From NCBI RefSeq assembly GCF_030816075.1, contig NZ_JAUSXO010000001.1:2418001-2482000 (forward strand): a stretch of 64,000 nucleotides of DNA, in the 5' to 3' direction. Below are positions 17,943 to 26,118 of the stretch, piece after piece. The notes under the pieces were generated by a model, which was given only the letters and a program-made list of their open reading frames with translations, searched no databases and was not told the origin of the DNA. The position numbers were made by a program, and so were the translations under genes. Position 1 is the stretch's first letter. Each line of letters begins with the position of its first letter. The stretch comes from Arthrobacter agilis. GTDB lineage: Bacteria; Actinomycetota; Actinomycetes; Actinomycetales; Micrococcaceae.

Positions 17943-18905
17943 TCAGTCGTCGTCGGTCGAGGCCTGTGATAGCGCCAGGTGTTCGGCCGTGCGCCGTGAC
18001 CGGGTGAGGTCGGCGCGTGCGCCGACCTCCCCGTCGCCCGGGTACGCGATCTCCTCGAGGACGAGCGGGTGCGGCGCAGCGAGGATCGAGCGGGCGTCCT
18101 TGAGCCGGGCGGCGAGGCGATCCGCGAGCCACACCGGGGGCATCTCCCCCGACCCGACCCTCAGCGTCGACCCGATGAGCGCACGGACCATGTTGTGGCA
18201 GAAGGCGTCGGCCTGCACGGTGGCGGTGATGACGCCGTCGTGGCCGCGCGCGAACGCGTACCGCTGCAGTTCGCGGATGGTGGTGGCGCCCTCACGCGGT
18301 TTGCAGAACGCGGCGAAGTCCTGCATGCCGAGCAGGTGCCCCGCCCCCTCGTTCAGTCGCGCCACGTCGAGGGGCGCCGGGTACCAGAGGGTGGTGTGCC
18401 TCCGGAGCGGATCCTGGCCGGTTCCGGTGTCCGCGATCGCGTAGCTGTACCGGCGCCAGAGCGCCGAGAAGCGGGCGTCGAACCCCTCGGGCGCGCGCGT
18501 GGCGGCCCGGACGACGACGGCGGGCACGGAGTTGCGGACGGAGCGTCCGCGCCCCGTGATGCCGTCCGTGAGGACCCGGTTGATGGTGCCGGTGACCCGG
18601 CGGAGGAAAGCGTCGGCCGGGTCGACGTCGCGACCGCGTGCCATGCCGTGCCACTCCCCCGGTGTGAGGTCGACGTGCGCGACCTGGCCGCGGGCGTGGA
18701 CGCCCGCGTCGGTCCGGCCGCCGACGGTCAGCCGCACCGGGCGGCGCAGGAGCGTGAAGAGCGCCTCCTCGAGGACGCCCTGCACGGTGGTGAGCCCGGG
18801 CTGCACGGCCCACCCCGAGAACAGGGCGCCGTCGTAGGCGATGTCGAGCCGGACACGCAGAAGCCCGCCGTCCCGGGGAGGGACGGCGGGCTTCTGGGTG
18901 ATCAT
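17943..18905 (-). CDS. truA: tRNA pseudouridine synthase A
   Basis: A 320-residue enzyme that makes pseudouridine at positions 38-40 of tRNA anticodon stems. Family motifs: LDIAYDGALFSGWAVQPG, the catalytic aspartate in GGRTDAGVHARGQVAHV, RRYSYAI, FAAFCKPR and FCHNMVRALIGS. The chosen ATG at 18905 gives an N-terminal extension MITQKPAVPP before the conserved LLRVRLDIAYDG. These first codons lie inside a perfect hairpin 22 bases after the rplQ stop, so translation start and rplQ termination may interfere. Order rplQ-truA is typical of actinobacteria. Confidence 0.95.
   Translation of the reverse strand: MITQKPAVPPRDGGLLRVRLDIAYDGALFSGWAVQPGLTTVQGVLEEALFTLLRRPVRLTVGGRTDAGVHARGQVAHVDLTPGEWHGMARGRDVDPADAFLRRVTGTINRVLTDGITGRGRSVRNSVPAVVVRAATRAPEGFDARFSALWRRYSYAIADTGTGQDPLRRHTTLWYPAPLDVARLNEGAGHLLGMQDFAAFCKPREGATTIRELQRYAFARGHDGVITATVQADAFCHNMVRALIGSTLRVGSGEMPPVWLADRLAARLKDARSILAAPHPLVLEEIAYPGDGEVGARADLTRSRRTAEHLALSQASTDDD
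18861..18893 (-). terminator. Perfect 14-bp hairpin inside the first truA codons
   Basis: AAGCCCGCCGTCCC (18861-18874) pairs with 18880-18893 around a 5-base loop. It lies just after rplQ and within truA codons 4-15. No U-tract follows, so it is either a U-less terminator or an attenuator between rplQ and truA. Confidence 0.55.
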
Positions 18906-18927
18906 GGTGTGCGTCGGGAGGGAAGAA

Positions 18928-19545
18928 TTACTTCTTCTCGTCCTCGACCGAACCCTCGACGACGACGACCTCGTCAGCGGCGCCTGCTTCGGCGTCGACC
19001 GTGGTGTCCTCGGCTGCGACCTCGTCGGCGGATGCCGCGGACTCGGCCGACTCGGCCGATTCAGCGGACTCGGCCGAGTCGACGGAATCTGCCGACTCCG
19101 GCGATGCCGGCGCTTCGGTGACCGGTGCTGCGGCGGCGGGAGACTTGGCCTGCTCGGCCTCGGCGACCACGGACTGCTTGGCGGACATGGGCTCCAGCAC
19201 CAGTTCGATGACGGCCATGGGGGCGTTGTCGCCCTTGCGGTTGCCGATCTTCGTGATGCGGGTGTAGCCACCCTCGCGGTTGGCGACGGCCGGGGCGATG
19301 TCCGTGAACAGCTCGTGGACGATGCTCTTGTTGCTGATGACCGCGAGGACGCGACGACGCGAGGCGAGGTCACCCTTCTTCGCGAAGGTCACCAGGCGCT
19401 CGGCGTAGGGCCGGAGGCGCTTGGCCTTCGTCACCGTGGTGGTGATGCGCTTGTGCTCGAACAGTGAGGCGGCCAGGTTGGCGAGCATCAGGCGTTCGTG
19501 CGCCGGACCGCCTCCGAGACGTGGGCCCTTGGTGGGTGTGGGCAT
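18928..19545 (-). CDS. rplQ: 50S ribosomal protein L17, with long acidic tail
   Basis: A 205-residue L17. Residues 1-120 are the conserved body ([56 protein letters not shown]). The last 80 residues are an acidic, Ala/Ser/Glu-rich tail with a repeated SAE motif that E. coli L17 lacks. It is the last ribosomal gene of the alpha operon, 66 bases after rpoA. Confidence 0.97.
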   Translation of the reverse strand: MPTPTKGPRLGGGPAHERLMLANLAASLFEHKRITTTVTKAKRLRPYAERLVTFAKKGDLASRRRVLAVISNKSIVHELFTDIAPAVANREGGYTRITKIGNRKGDNAPMAVIELVLEPMSAKQSVVAEAEQAKSPAAAAPVTEAPASPESADSVDSAESAESAESAESAASADEVAAEDTTVDAEAGAADEVVVVEGSVEDEKK

Positions 19546-19566
19546 GGTTCTTTCTCCTCATTAGGG

Positions 19567-19602
19567 TGTCCGTCCGCCGCTCCGGGGAGCGACGGACGGA
19601 CA
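19567..19602 (-). promoter_or_regulatory. Hairpin between rpoA and rplQ
   Basis: TGTCCGTCCG (19567-19576) pairs with CGGACGGACA (19593-19602), and an inner CGCTCC/GGAGCG stem extends it. It occupies most of the 66-base rpoA-rplQ spacer. A role in mRNA processing or partial termination is inferred. Confidence 0.55.
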
Positions 19603-19611
19603 GGTAGCGTT

Positions 19612-20622
19612 TTAGAGCTCTTCGTCGCCGTAGACGGCGTCGTCCTCTTCGATGGCGGCAGCGCGGGCGGCAAGGTCGAAGCCTGGAGGGGAATCCTTCA
19701 GGGACAGACCGAGCTCCACGAGCTTCGCCTTGACCTCGTCGATGGACTTCGCGCCGAAGTTGCGGATGTCCATGAGATCGGCCTCGGAGCGCGCAACGAG
19801 CTCACCCACGGAGTGGATGCCCTCGCGCTTGAGGCAGTTGTACGAGCGGACCGTCAGCTCGAGGTCCTCGATCGGCAGCGCCATGTCCGCGGCGAGTGCC
19901 GCGTCCGTCGGCGACGGGCCGATCTCGATGCCCTCGGCGGCGGTGTTCAGCTCGCGGGCGAGACCGAACAGCTCCACCAGGGTGGTGCCTGCGGAAGCGA
20001 CGGCGTCACGGGGCGCGATCGCGTCCTTCGTCTCGACGTCGACGATCAGCTTGTCGAAGTCGGTGCGCTGCTCCACACGGGTCGCCTCCACGCGGAAGGT
20101 CACCTTCAGGACCGGCGAGTAGATCGAGTCGACCGGGATGCGGCCGATCTCGGAGTCGCCGGACTTGTTCTGCGATGCCGAGACGTAGCCGCGTCCACGC
20201 TCGATGGTCAGCTCGAGCTCGAACTTGCCCTTCGAGTTGAGGGTCGCGATGTGGAGATCCGGGTTGTGGAACTCGACGCCGGCGGGGGGCGCGATGTCAG
20301 CGGCGGTGACGACGCCGGGACCCTGCTTGCGCAGGTAGGCGACGACCGGCTCGTCGTGCTCCGAGGAGACGGCGAGGTTCTTGATGTTCAGGATGATCTC
20401 GGTGACGTCCTCCTTCACCCCGGGAACCGTGGTGAATTCGTGGAGCACTCCGTCGATGCGGATGCTCGTCACGGCAGCACCCGGGATGGAGGACAGGAGC
20501 GTGCGGCGGAGCGAGTTGCCGAGGGTGTAGCCGAAACCGGGCTCGAGGGGCTCGATGACGAACCGCGAACGGTTGTCGGCGACTACTTCTTCAGTCAGGG
20601 TGGGGCGCTGTGCAATAAGCAC
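19612..20622 (-). CDS. rpoA: DNA-directed RNA polymerase alpha subunit
   Basis: A 336-residue alpha subunit. N-terminal dimerisation domain ([40 protein letters not shown]) and C-terminal domain ([36 protein letters not shown]) are complete. GTG start with AAAGGA upstream. Preceded by a 150-base spacer with a strong hairpin. rpsD, which lies between rpsK and rpoA in many bacteria, is absent here. Confidence 0.98.
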   Translation of the reverse strand: MLIAQRPTLTEEVVADNRSRFVIEPLEPGFGYTLGNSLRRTLLSSIPGAAVTSIRIDGVLHEFTTVPGVKEDVTEIILNIKNLAVSSEHDEPVVAYLRKQGPGVVTAADIAPPAGVEFHNPDLHIATLNSKGKFELELTIERGRGYVSASQNKSGDSEIGRIPVDSIYSPVLKVTFRVEATRVEQRTDFDKLIVDVETKDAIAPRDAVASAGTTLVELFGLARELNTAAEGIEIGPSPTDAALAADMALPIEDLELTVRSYNCLKREGIHSVGELVARSEADLMDIRNFGAKSIDEVKAKLVELGLSLKDSPPGFDLAARAAAIEEDDAVYGDEEL

Positions 20623-20717
20623 TTACATATCCTTTCAGGAAGCATCCGCTATATGACGCTTCGAAATGGGCGGGACTGCGGGTCAGCCGGCTCAAAAGCT
20701 GCTGGAACGGCACCGAA

Positions 20718-20752
20718 CCGCCCTGCCGGACCGCGGAGGTCCTGCAGGGCGG
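20718..20752 (-). promoter_or_regulatory. Strong hairpin in the rpsK-rpoA spacer
   Basis: CCGCCCTGC (20718-20726) pairs with GCAGGGCGG (20744-20752), with an inner GGACC/GGTCC stem and a 5-base loop. There is no U-tract. It lies where rpsD would normally be and could modulate read-through to rpoA. Confidence 0.55.
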
Positions 20753-20773
20753 CACGGTGACCGGCACGTCTGG

Positions 20774-21175
20774 TTAGACGCGGCGGCGCTTGGGCGGGCG
20801 GCAGCCGTTGTGCGCGCTCGGGGTGACGTCCGAGATGGACCCGACCTCGAGGCCCGTGGCCTGCAGCGAGCGGATCGCGGTCTCGCGGCCCGAACCCGGG
20901 CCCTTCACGAACACGTCGACCTTCTTGACGCCGTGCTCCTGTGCGCGCTTCGCAGCGGCCTCGGCGGCCATCTGCGCGGCGAACGGGGTGGACTTGCGGG
21001 AGCCCTTGAAGCCGACCTCGCCGGCCGAGGCCCAGGAGATGACCGCACCGCTCGGGTCCGTGATGGACACGATGGTGTTGTTGAAGGTGCTCTTGATGTG
21101 CGCCTGACCGAGCGCGATGTTCTTCTTGTCCTTGCGACGCGGCTTACGGACCGCTCCACGAGTCTTGGGGGGCAT
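20774..21175 (-). CDS. rpsK: 30S ribosomal protein S11
   Basis: A 133-residue S11 of normal length, from the conserved [20 protein letters not shown] through [19 protein letters not shown] to the basic end [14 protein letters not shown] at 21175 with AGGAGAAGTA just upstream. Second gene after rpsM; both neighbouring spacers are about 150 bases. Confidence 0.98.
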   Translation of the reverse strand: MPPKTRGAVRKPRRKDKKNIALGQAHIKSTFNNTIVSITDPSGAVISWASAGEVGFKGSRKSTPFAAQMAAEAAAKRAQEHGVKKVDVFVKGPGSGRETAIRSLQATGLEVGSISDVTPSAHNGCRPPKRRRV

Positions 21176-21209
21176 TACTTCTCCTACGAAGGTATTGGGT
21201 AAAGCATGT

Positions 21210-21221
21210 GATCAGCTGATC
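21210..21221. promoter_or_regulatory. Perfect palindrome GATCAGCTGATC in the rpsM-rpsK spacer
   Basis: A 12-base perfect palindrome in a 151-base spacer between rpsM and rpsK. It is too short for a terminator; function unknown. Confidence 0.3.
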
Positions 21222-21326
21222 GGAGCTGTCCGCGGATTGAAAGGATCAACCTGCGGATGGGCCCCTGATGGCCGGGTTCCCTGGCCGGGCGAGCGATAGC
21301 GAGCCCGGTTAGGGTGCCATGAGGGA

Positions 21327-21704
21327 CTAGCGTCCGACCTTCTTCTTGCCTGCGACCGTACGCTTCGGGCCCTTGCGGGTACGGGCGTTCGTCTTCGTAC
21401 GCTGTCCACGTACGGGAAGGCCGCGGCGGTGCCGAATGCCTTCGTAGCTGCCGATCTCGACCTTGCGGCGGATGTCGGCTGCAACCTCGCGGCGGAGGTC
21501 ACCCTCGACCTTGAAGTTGCCTTCGATGTAGTCGCGGAGCTGGACCAGCTCGACGTCGGTGAGGTCCTTGACGCGCGTGTTCGGGGAGATCCCCGTGTCG
21601 ACGATCGTCTTCTCTGCACGGGTCTTGCCCACGCCGTAGATATAGGTAAGCGCGATGACTACCCGCTTTTCGCGGGGGATGTCTACGCCAGCGAGACGTG
21701 CCAT
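21327..21704 (-). CDS. rpsM: 30S ribosomal protein S13
   Basis: A 125-residue S13: [53 protein letters not shown] and the basic tail [15 protein letters not shown] clear AAAGGAG site lies before the ATG. A structured 80-base leader lies 36 bases upstream of the start. Confidence 0.98.
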   Translation of the reverse strand: MARLAGVDIPREKRVVIALTYIYGVGKTRAEKTIVDTGISPNTRVKDLTDVELVQLRDYIEGNFKVEGDLRREVAADIRRKVEIGSYEGIRHRRGLPVRGQRTKTNARTRKGPKRTVAGKKKVGR

Positions 21705-21740
21705 GTGGCGGTGCTCCTTTGGTGGTACCGGAGGTCTGGA

Positions 21741-21820
21741 GCAGAACGTCCCCGGAACACGTGTTCCGGTCCCCGGCCTCCGAGCCGGGGGTGTACGTTC
21801 CTCGCGGAACGCTGTTCTGC
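21741..21820 (-). promoter_or_regulatory. Candidate structured mRNA leader of rpsM (four-helix junction)
   Basis: A closing helix GCAGAAC/GTTCTGC (21741-21747 with 21814-21820) encloses three hairpins: CCGGAAC/GTTCCGG with an ACGT loop (21752-21769), CCCCGGC/GCCGGGG with a 6-base loop (21771-21790), and CGTTCC/GGAACG (21796-21811) whose loop on the transcript is GCGA, a GNRA tetraloop. All stems are perfectly paired. It sits in the 161-base rpmJ-rpsM spacer, the position of the S4-binding alpha-operon leader in E. coli, but its shape is different. Regulatory role is inferred. Confidence 0.55.
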
Positions 21821-21865
21821 CGTTGGGATACTTCTACGCGTGGGAAGAACCTCGGGACGAGGTTC

Positions 21866-21979
21866 TTAGCCCTGGCGCTGCTTGTGGCGCGGGTTTTCGC
21901 AGATGACGAGGACGTTGCCCTTGCGGCGAACCACCTGGCACTTCTCGCAGATACGCTTCACGCTCGGCTGGACCTTCAT
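21866..21979 (-). CDS. rpmJ: 50S ribosomal protein L36
   Basis: A 37-residue L36: [15 protein letters not shown], then [22 protein letters not shown]. The C-x2-C and later C-x4-H spacing of the zinc-binding form is present (CEKC, CENPRH). AAAGGAAAACC precedes the ATG at 21979. It lies 21 bases after infA. Confidence 0.97.
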   Translation of the reverse strand: MKVQPSVKRICEKCQVVRRKGNVLVICENPRHKQRQG

Positions 21980-22000
21980 GGTTTTCCTTTGCGTTCGTTC

Positions 22001-22222
22001 TTATTTGTAGCGGTAGACGATACGGCCCCGGGTGAGGTCGTACGGGCTCAGTTCCACCACGACCCGGTCCTCGGGGAGGATCCGGATGTAGTGCTGACGC
22101 ATCTTGCCCGAGATGTGGGCGAGAACAATGTGTCCGTTGGCCAGCTCAACGCGGAACATCGCGTTGGGCAGCGCCTCGTTCACAGTGCCTTCAATCTCAA
22201 TGACACCGTCTTTCTTGGCCAT
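22001..22222 (-). CDS. infA: Translation initiation factor IF-1
   Basis: A 73-residue IF-1 ([55 protein letters not shown]), a single OB fold that occupies the ribosomal A site during initiation. First gene of the alpha operon; a promoter candidate lies about 150 bases upstream. Confidence 0.98.
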   Translation of the reverse strand: MAKKDGVIEIEGTVNEALPNAMFRVELANGHIVLAHISGKMRQHYIRILPEDRVVVELSPYDLTRGRIVYRYK

Positions 22223-22368
22223 ATCCTCCGCTAACGTCTATGCCCACCAGTTGCGTGGCGGGCGGGTTTGGGGTTTTGATTGTCGGACCCGCAGGGAGCC
22301 GGAGCTCGTCTCGCGGGCAGGTCTCCGGAGCCCAAATGGGCACGGAAAGCAGAGACAACCAACAGACA

Positions 22369-22397
22369 ACTCTACGCTACCGTCCGCGGATAGTTAA
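22369..22397 (-). promoter_or_regulatory. Promoter candidate for infA-rpmJ-rpsM-rpsK-rpoA-rplQ
   Basis: On the minus strand TTAACT (22392-22397) and TAGAGT (22369-22374) are 17 bases apart, in an AT-richer stretch between map and infA. It would give a leader of about 140 bases. Confidence 0.5.
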
Positions 22398-22459
22398 ATT
22401 GGGGCGCGCTCCCCACCGTCTGGGGCGCCCGGCGAGGTGCGTCCCGCGGGCCGGCCGGG

Positions 22460-23287
22460 TCAGTCCTGCAGCGCGACCGGCGTGACGCCGAGGGGTTCGA
22501 GCCGTGACGCTCCCCCGTCCGGCGCCGAGAGCACCCAGATGCCGCCCCCGTGCACCGCGACACTGTGCTCCCACTGGGATGCCCGCTTGCCGTCGGTGGT
22601 GACGACGGTCCAGTCGTCGTCGAGCACGGCCGTCTCGAGGCCTCCCTGGACCAGCATGGGCTCGATGGCGAGGCACAGGCCGGGCCGGACCTTCGGCCCG
22701 CGGTGGCTGCTGCGGTAGTTCAGGACGTCGGGCGCCTGGTGCATCTGGGTGCCGATGCCGTGCCCCACGTAGTCCTCGAGGATCCCGAGGGCCGGTCCGG
22801 GGACGGAGGAGACGTAGTCGTCGATGGCCGAGCCGATGTCGCCGACGAACCGGGCGGAGGCCAGGGCCGCGATCCCCCGCCACATCGCCTCTTCCGTGAC
22901 GTCCGACAGCCGGACGTCCTCGGGCCGTGGCGTGCCGACGATCAGCGTACGCGCGGAGTCGGAGTGCCATCCACGGACCACGGCGCCGCCGTCGATCGAG
23001 ATGATGTCGCCGTCCTGCAGGGTGTAGCCGCCCGGGATGCCGTGGACGACCTCGTGGTTGACGGAGGTGCAGACGCTGGCCGGGAAGCCGTGGTAGCCGA
23101 GGAAGTTCGACGTCGCGCCCTCCTCCCGGAGCACGCCTTCGAAGACCTCGTTCAGCTGCGCCGTCGTGACGCCCACGGCGGCCGCGGCCACCGTCTCGTC
23201 GAGGGCCCGCGACAGCACCAGCCCTGCATCGCGCATCGCGAGCATCTGGGCGGTCGTCTTGTACTCGATCTTGGGCTGGCTGAACAT
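22460..23287 (-). CDS. map: Methionine aminopeptidase, type I
   Basis: A 275-residue enzyme removing N-terminal methionine from new proteins. The five metal ligands are in place: Asp in IISIDGGAVV, Asp in GWHSDSART, His in GHGIGTQMHQ, Glu in AIEPMLV and Glu in QWEHSVAV; the substrate histidine is in SVNHEVVHGIP. There is no N-terminal SH3-type extension. It follows adk by 8 bases in a secY-adk-map unit. Confidence 0.97.
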   Translation of the reverse strand: MFSQPKIEYKTTAQMLAMRDAGLVLSRALDETVAAAAVGVTTAQLNEVFEGVLREEGATSNFLGYHGFPASVCTSVNHEVVHGIPGGYTLQDGDIISIDGGAVVRGWHSDSARTLIVGTPRPEDVRLSDVTEEAMWRGIAALASARFVGDIGSAIDDYVSSVPGPALGILEDYVGHGIGTQMHQAPDVLNYRSSHRGPKVRPGLCLAIEPMLVQGGLETAVLDDDWTVVTTDGKRASQWEHSVAVHGGGIWVLSAPDGGASRLEPLGVTPVALQD

Positions 23288-23295
23288 GCGGGGTC

Positions 23296-23868
23296 CTAGC
23301 TCGGGACGGTGAGTGCTGCCATGACGCGCTCGGTGACCTCGTCGATCGTGCCGATGCCGTCGACCTTCGTCACGATGCCGCGTTCGTCGTAGCGTGAGAC
23401 GACGGCCTCCGTCTGGTCGTGGTAGAGACCGAGGCGGTGGCGGATCACCTGCTCCTTGTCGTCGGAGCGCCCGTCCAGCGCTGCACGCCCGAGGAGCCGC
23501 TTCACGAGCTCCTCGTCGTCGGCGGTCAGCTGGAGGACCACGTCGAGCTCGAGGTCGTTCTCGCGCAGGATGTCGTCGAGTTCGGCGACCTGCGCCGCCG
23601 TGCGCGGGTAGCCGTCCAGGAGGAAGCCCTCCCGGACGTCGTCGGCCGCGAGGCGGTCGCGCACCATGCTGTTGGTGACGCTGTCCGGCACGAAGTCCCC
23701 GGCGTCCATGTACTTCTTGGCTTCGACGCCGAGCGGCGTCTCACGCCGGACGTTGTCACGGAAGATGTCGCCGGTGGAGATCGCGATCACGCCGAGGCGC
23801 TCGGAGATCCGTGCGGCCTGGGTGCCCTTGCCCGATCCGGGGGGACCGATGATCAGCATTCTCGTCAA
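23296..23868 (-). CDS. adk: Adenylate kinase (short form)
   Basis: A 190-residue nucleotide kinase: P-loop GPPGSGKGTQAARI, DGYPRTAAQ, and a short LID (GRAALDGRSDDKEQVI) without zinc cysteines, the form usual in actinobacteria. I chose the TTG at 23868: GAAGGG lies 8 bases upstream and the start overlaps the secY stop as TTGA, giving MTRMLIIGPP. The ATG at 23859 is the alternative. Confidence 0.95.
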   Translation of the reverse strand: MTRMLIIGPPGSGKGTQAARISERLGVIAISTGDIFRDNVRRETPLGVEAKKYMDAGDFVPDSVTNSMVRDRLAADDVREGFLLDGYPRTAAQVAELDDILRENDLELDVVLQLTADDEELVKRLLGRAALDGRSDDKEQVIRHRLGLYHDQTEAVVSRYDERGIVTKVDGIGTIDEVTERVMAALTVPS

Positions 23869-25175
23869 CGCAACAACCCTTCGTAGTGACGCTGCTGGAG
23901 CTGGGCGTCGATCTGCTTCACGGTCTCCAGTCCCACGCCCACCATGATGAGGATCGACGTGCCACCGAACGGGAAGTTCTGGTTGGCGCCGATGGCGACC
24001 AGCGCGATGAGCGGGATCAGGGCCACGAGGCCGAGGTACACGGCGCCGGGCAGCGTGATGCGGGAGAGCACGTACTGGAGGTACTCGGCGGTGGGACGAC
24101 CGGCACGGATGCCGGGGATGAATCCCCCGTACTTCTTCATGTTCTCGGACACCTCGTCCGGGTTGAACGTGATGGCCACGTAGAAGTACGTGAAGAACAC
24201 GATCAGGAGGAAGTACAGCGCCATGTACAGCGGGTGGTCGCCGCTGGTCAGGTAGGTGGTGATCCAGTTGACCCACTCGGCCGGCGCGGTGCCGTCCTGG
24301 GGGGTGTTGAACTGGGCGATGAGGCTCGGCAGGTAGAGCATCGAGGACGCGAAGATCACGGGGATGACACCCGCCATGTTGACCTTGATGGGGATGTAGG
24401 TGCTGCTCCCGCCGAGGGTGCGACGACCGACCATCCGCTTGGCGTACTGCACGGGGATGCGGCGCTGCGACTGTTCCACGAAGATGACGAGGGCGACGAC
24501 GACGACGCCCATCGCGAGCACGAAGGCGAAGACCGTGGCGCCCTGGGTGCGGAGGATCTCGCCGAGCGAGGTGGGGAAACCGGCGGCGATGGCCGTGAAG
24601 ATGAGCAGCGACATGCCGTTGCCCACGCCCTTCTCGGTGATGAGCTCGCCCATCCACATGATGAGGCCGGTGCCGGCGGTCAGCGTGATGATCAGCAGGA
24701 CGATGGTGATCAGCGAGTCGTCCGGGATCAGGGGCACCGGGCAGTTGCCGAGGAGTGCACCCGAGCGGGCCAGCGAGACGAGGGTCGTGGCGTTCAGGAG
24801 GCCGAGGGCGATGGTGAGGTAGCGCGTGTACTGGGTCAGCCGGGACTGGCCCTGGGCGCCTTCCTCGTGCAGCTCCTGGAAGCGGGGAATGACCACCCGG
24901 AGGAGCTGCGTGATGATGCTGGCCGTGATGTACGGCATGATCCCCAGCGCGAAGATGGAGACCTGGAGCAGTGCTCCGCCGCTGAAGAGGTTGACGAACT
25001 GGTAGAGCCCGCCCTCGGTGTTCCCGAGCTGGAGGCACTGCTGGACGTTGCCGTAGTCGACGCCCGGGGCGGGGATGAAGGCCCCGAGCCGGAAGATGGT
25101 GATGATTCCCAGCGTGAACAACAGCTTGCGCCGCAAGTCTGGCGTCCGGAATGCCCGGCCAATAGCGCTAAGCAA
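23865..25175 (-). CDS. secY: Preprotein translocase subunit SecY
   Basis: A 436-residue channel subunit with ten membrane helices. Landmarks: RTPDLRRKLLFTLGIITIFR at the N-terminus, the plug region after PAPGVDY, ITASIITQLL, KGVGNGMSLLIF, and the cytoplasmic loop RRIPVQYAKRMVGRR. The TTG at 25175 is preceded by AGGAGG; longer in-frame starts lack a site. Downstream adk is coupled. It is separated from rplO by a strong terminator, so it must have its own promoter in the 25176-25283 spacer. Confidence 0.96.
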   Translation of the reverse strand: MLSAIGRAFRTPDLRRKLLFTLGIITIFRLGAFIPAPGVDYGNVQQCLQLGNTEGGLYQFVNLFSGGALLQVSIFALGIMPYITASIITQLLRVVIPRFQELHEEGAQGQSRLTQYTRYLTIALGLLNATTLVSLARSGALLGNCPVPLIPDDSLITIVLLIITLTAGTGLIMWMGELITEKGVGNGMSLLIFTAIAAGFPTSLGEILRTQGATVFAFVLAMGVVVVALVIFVEQSQRRIPVQYAKRMVGRRTLGGSSTYIPIKVNMAGVIPVIFASSMLYLPSLIAQFNTPQDGTAPAEWVNWITTYLTSGDHPLYMALYFLLIVFFTYFYVAITFNPDEVSENMKKYGGFIPGIRAGRPTAEYLQYVLSRITLPGAVYLGLVALIPLIALVAIGANQNFPFGGTSILIMVGVGLETVKQIDAQLQQRHYEGLLR

Positions 25176-25283
25176 GCGTCCTCCTGAAGGTCTGTTGGTC
25201 CTGAGGCGGACCGTACACAACAACCGAGTCTAACGGTTGGTCACCGGTGAGAGAGAACCGGCGGGGAATGGGTGGCTGGAGCC

Positions 25284-25332
25284 GAAAAAAAGACTCCTGG
25301 TGGGCCGATCGACGTCGGCCCACCAAGAGTCT
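25284..25332 (-). terminator. Intrinsic terminator after rplO
   Basis: On the minus strand a stem of about 18 bp (AGACTCTTGGTGGGCCGA with its near-complement, 6-base loop) is followed by seven uridines (25284-25290). It is a canonical rho-independent terminator and ends the spc ribosomal operon before secY. Confidence 0.9.
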
Positions 25333-25399
25333 AGTTCCTCCGTGCCATGGATCACAGCATCCCTCCCCCGGACGCACCGGGAGAGGGACGCCGGACGAC

Positions 25400-25897
25400 C
25401 TACAGCTCGGTGACGGTCCCGCCGGCTGCGGTGATCTTCTCTGCAGCGGATGCGGAGAAGGCGTCAGCCGAGACGTTGACGGCCACGGTGATCTCGCCGG
25501 TCCCCAGCACCTTCACGGGCTGGTTCTTGCGGACGGCACCGTTGGCCACCAGGCTCTCGACCGTGACGTCGCCGCCGGCCGGGTAGAGCTCGGACAGCTT
25601 GTCCAGGTTCACGACCTGGAACTCGACGCGGAACGGGTTCTTGAAGCCGCGCAGCTTGGGAAGTCGCATGTGCAGCGGCAGCTGGCCGCCGGCAAATCCT
25701 GCCTTCACCTGGTAGCGGGCTGCGGTTCCCTTGGTGCCACGGCCTGCGGTCTTACCCTTCGAACCCTCACCACGGCCGACACGGGTCTTCGCCGTCTTGG
25801 CACCCGGTGCGGGGCGGAGGTGGTGGACCTTGAGTGCGTGGACGCGCTCGGCCTTGGCCTCGGTTGCGGCCGGAGCCGCGGTGTTGTTCTCTGCCAT
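25400..25897 (-). CDS. rplO: 50S ribosomal protein L15
   Basis: A 165-residue L15: [20 protein letters not shown], then [13 protein letters not shown] and [12 protein letters not shown]. An 18-residue Ala/Glu-rich extension precedes the conserved start. The ATG overlaps the rpmD stop (TAATG), so the two are coupled. Confidence 0.98.
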   Translation of the reverse strand: MAENNTAAPAATEAKAERVHALKVHHLRPAPGAKTAKTRVGRGEGSKGKTAGRGTKGTAARYQVKAGFAGGQLPLHMRLPKLRGFKNPFRVEFQVVNLDKLSELYPAGGDVTVESLVANGAVRKNQPVKVLGTGEITVAVNVSADAFSASAAEKITAAGGTVTEL

Positions 25898-26118
25898 TAG
25901 TTGGCCTCCTCAACCTTCAAGAGGTGCGGAACCGTGTTGATCATGCCGACGGTGACGGCGTCAGCTTCACGGACCACGGTGTGGCCGATCCGCTTCAGAC
26001 CGAGCGACCGCAGCGTGTCGCGCTGGTTCTGCTTGCCGCCAATGGCGGACTTGATCTGGGTGATCTCCAGCTTCGCCGTGCTCACGAGCACGTTCTTCGG
26101 GGTGATCGCGGTCATCAC
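25897..26118 (-). CDS. rpmD: 50S ribosomal protein L30
   Basis: A 73-residue L30 ([34 protein letters not shown]), slightly longer than the 60-residue average at the N-terminus. Its start overlaps the end of rpsE and its stop overlaps rplO. Confidence 0.96.
   Translation of the reverse strand: MMTAITPKNVLVSTAKLEITQIKSAIGGKQNQRDTLRSLGLKRIGHTVVREADAVTVGMINTVPHLLKVEEAN

Noticed and set aside
18906..19373. An in-frame N-terminal extension of truA into rplQ
   Set aside because: It reads L17 codons in the wrong frame and is unlike any TruA.
23869..25038. A long in-frame extension of adk into secY
   Set aside because: The sequence is secY in another frame; the adk ribosome binding site and conserved N-terminus fix the start at 23868.
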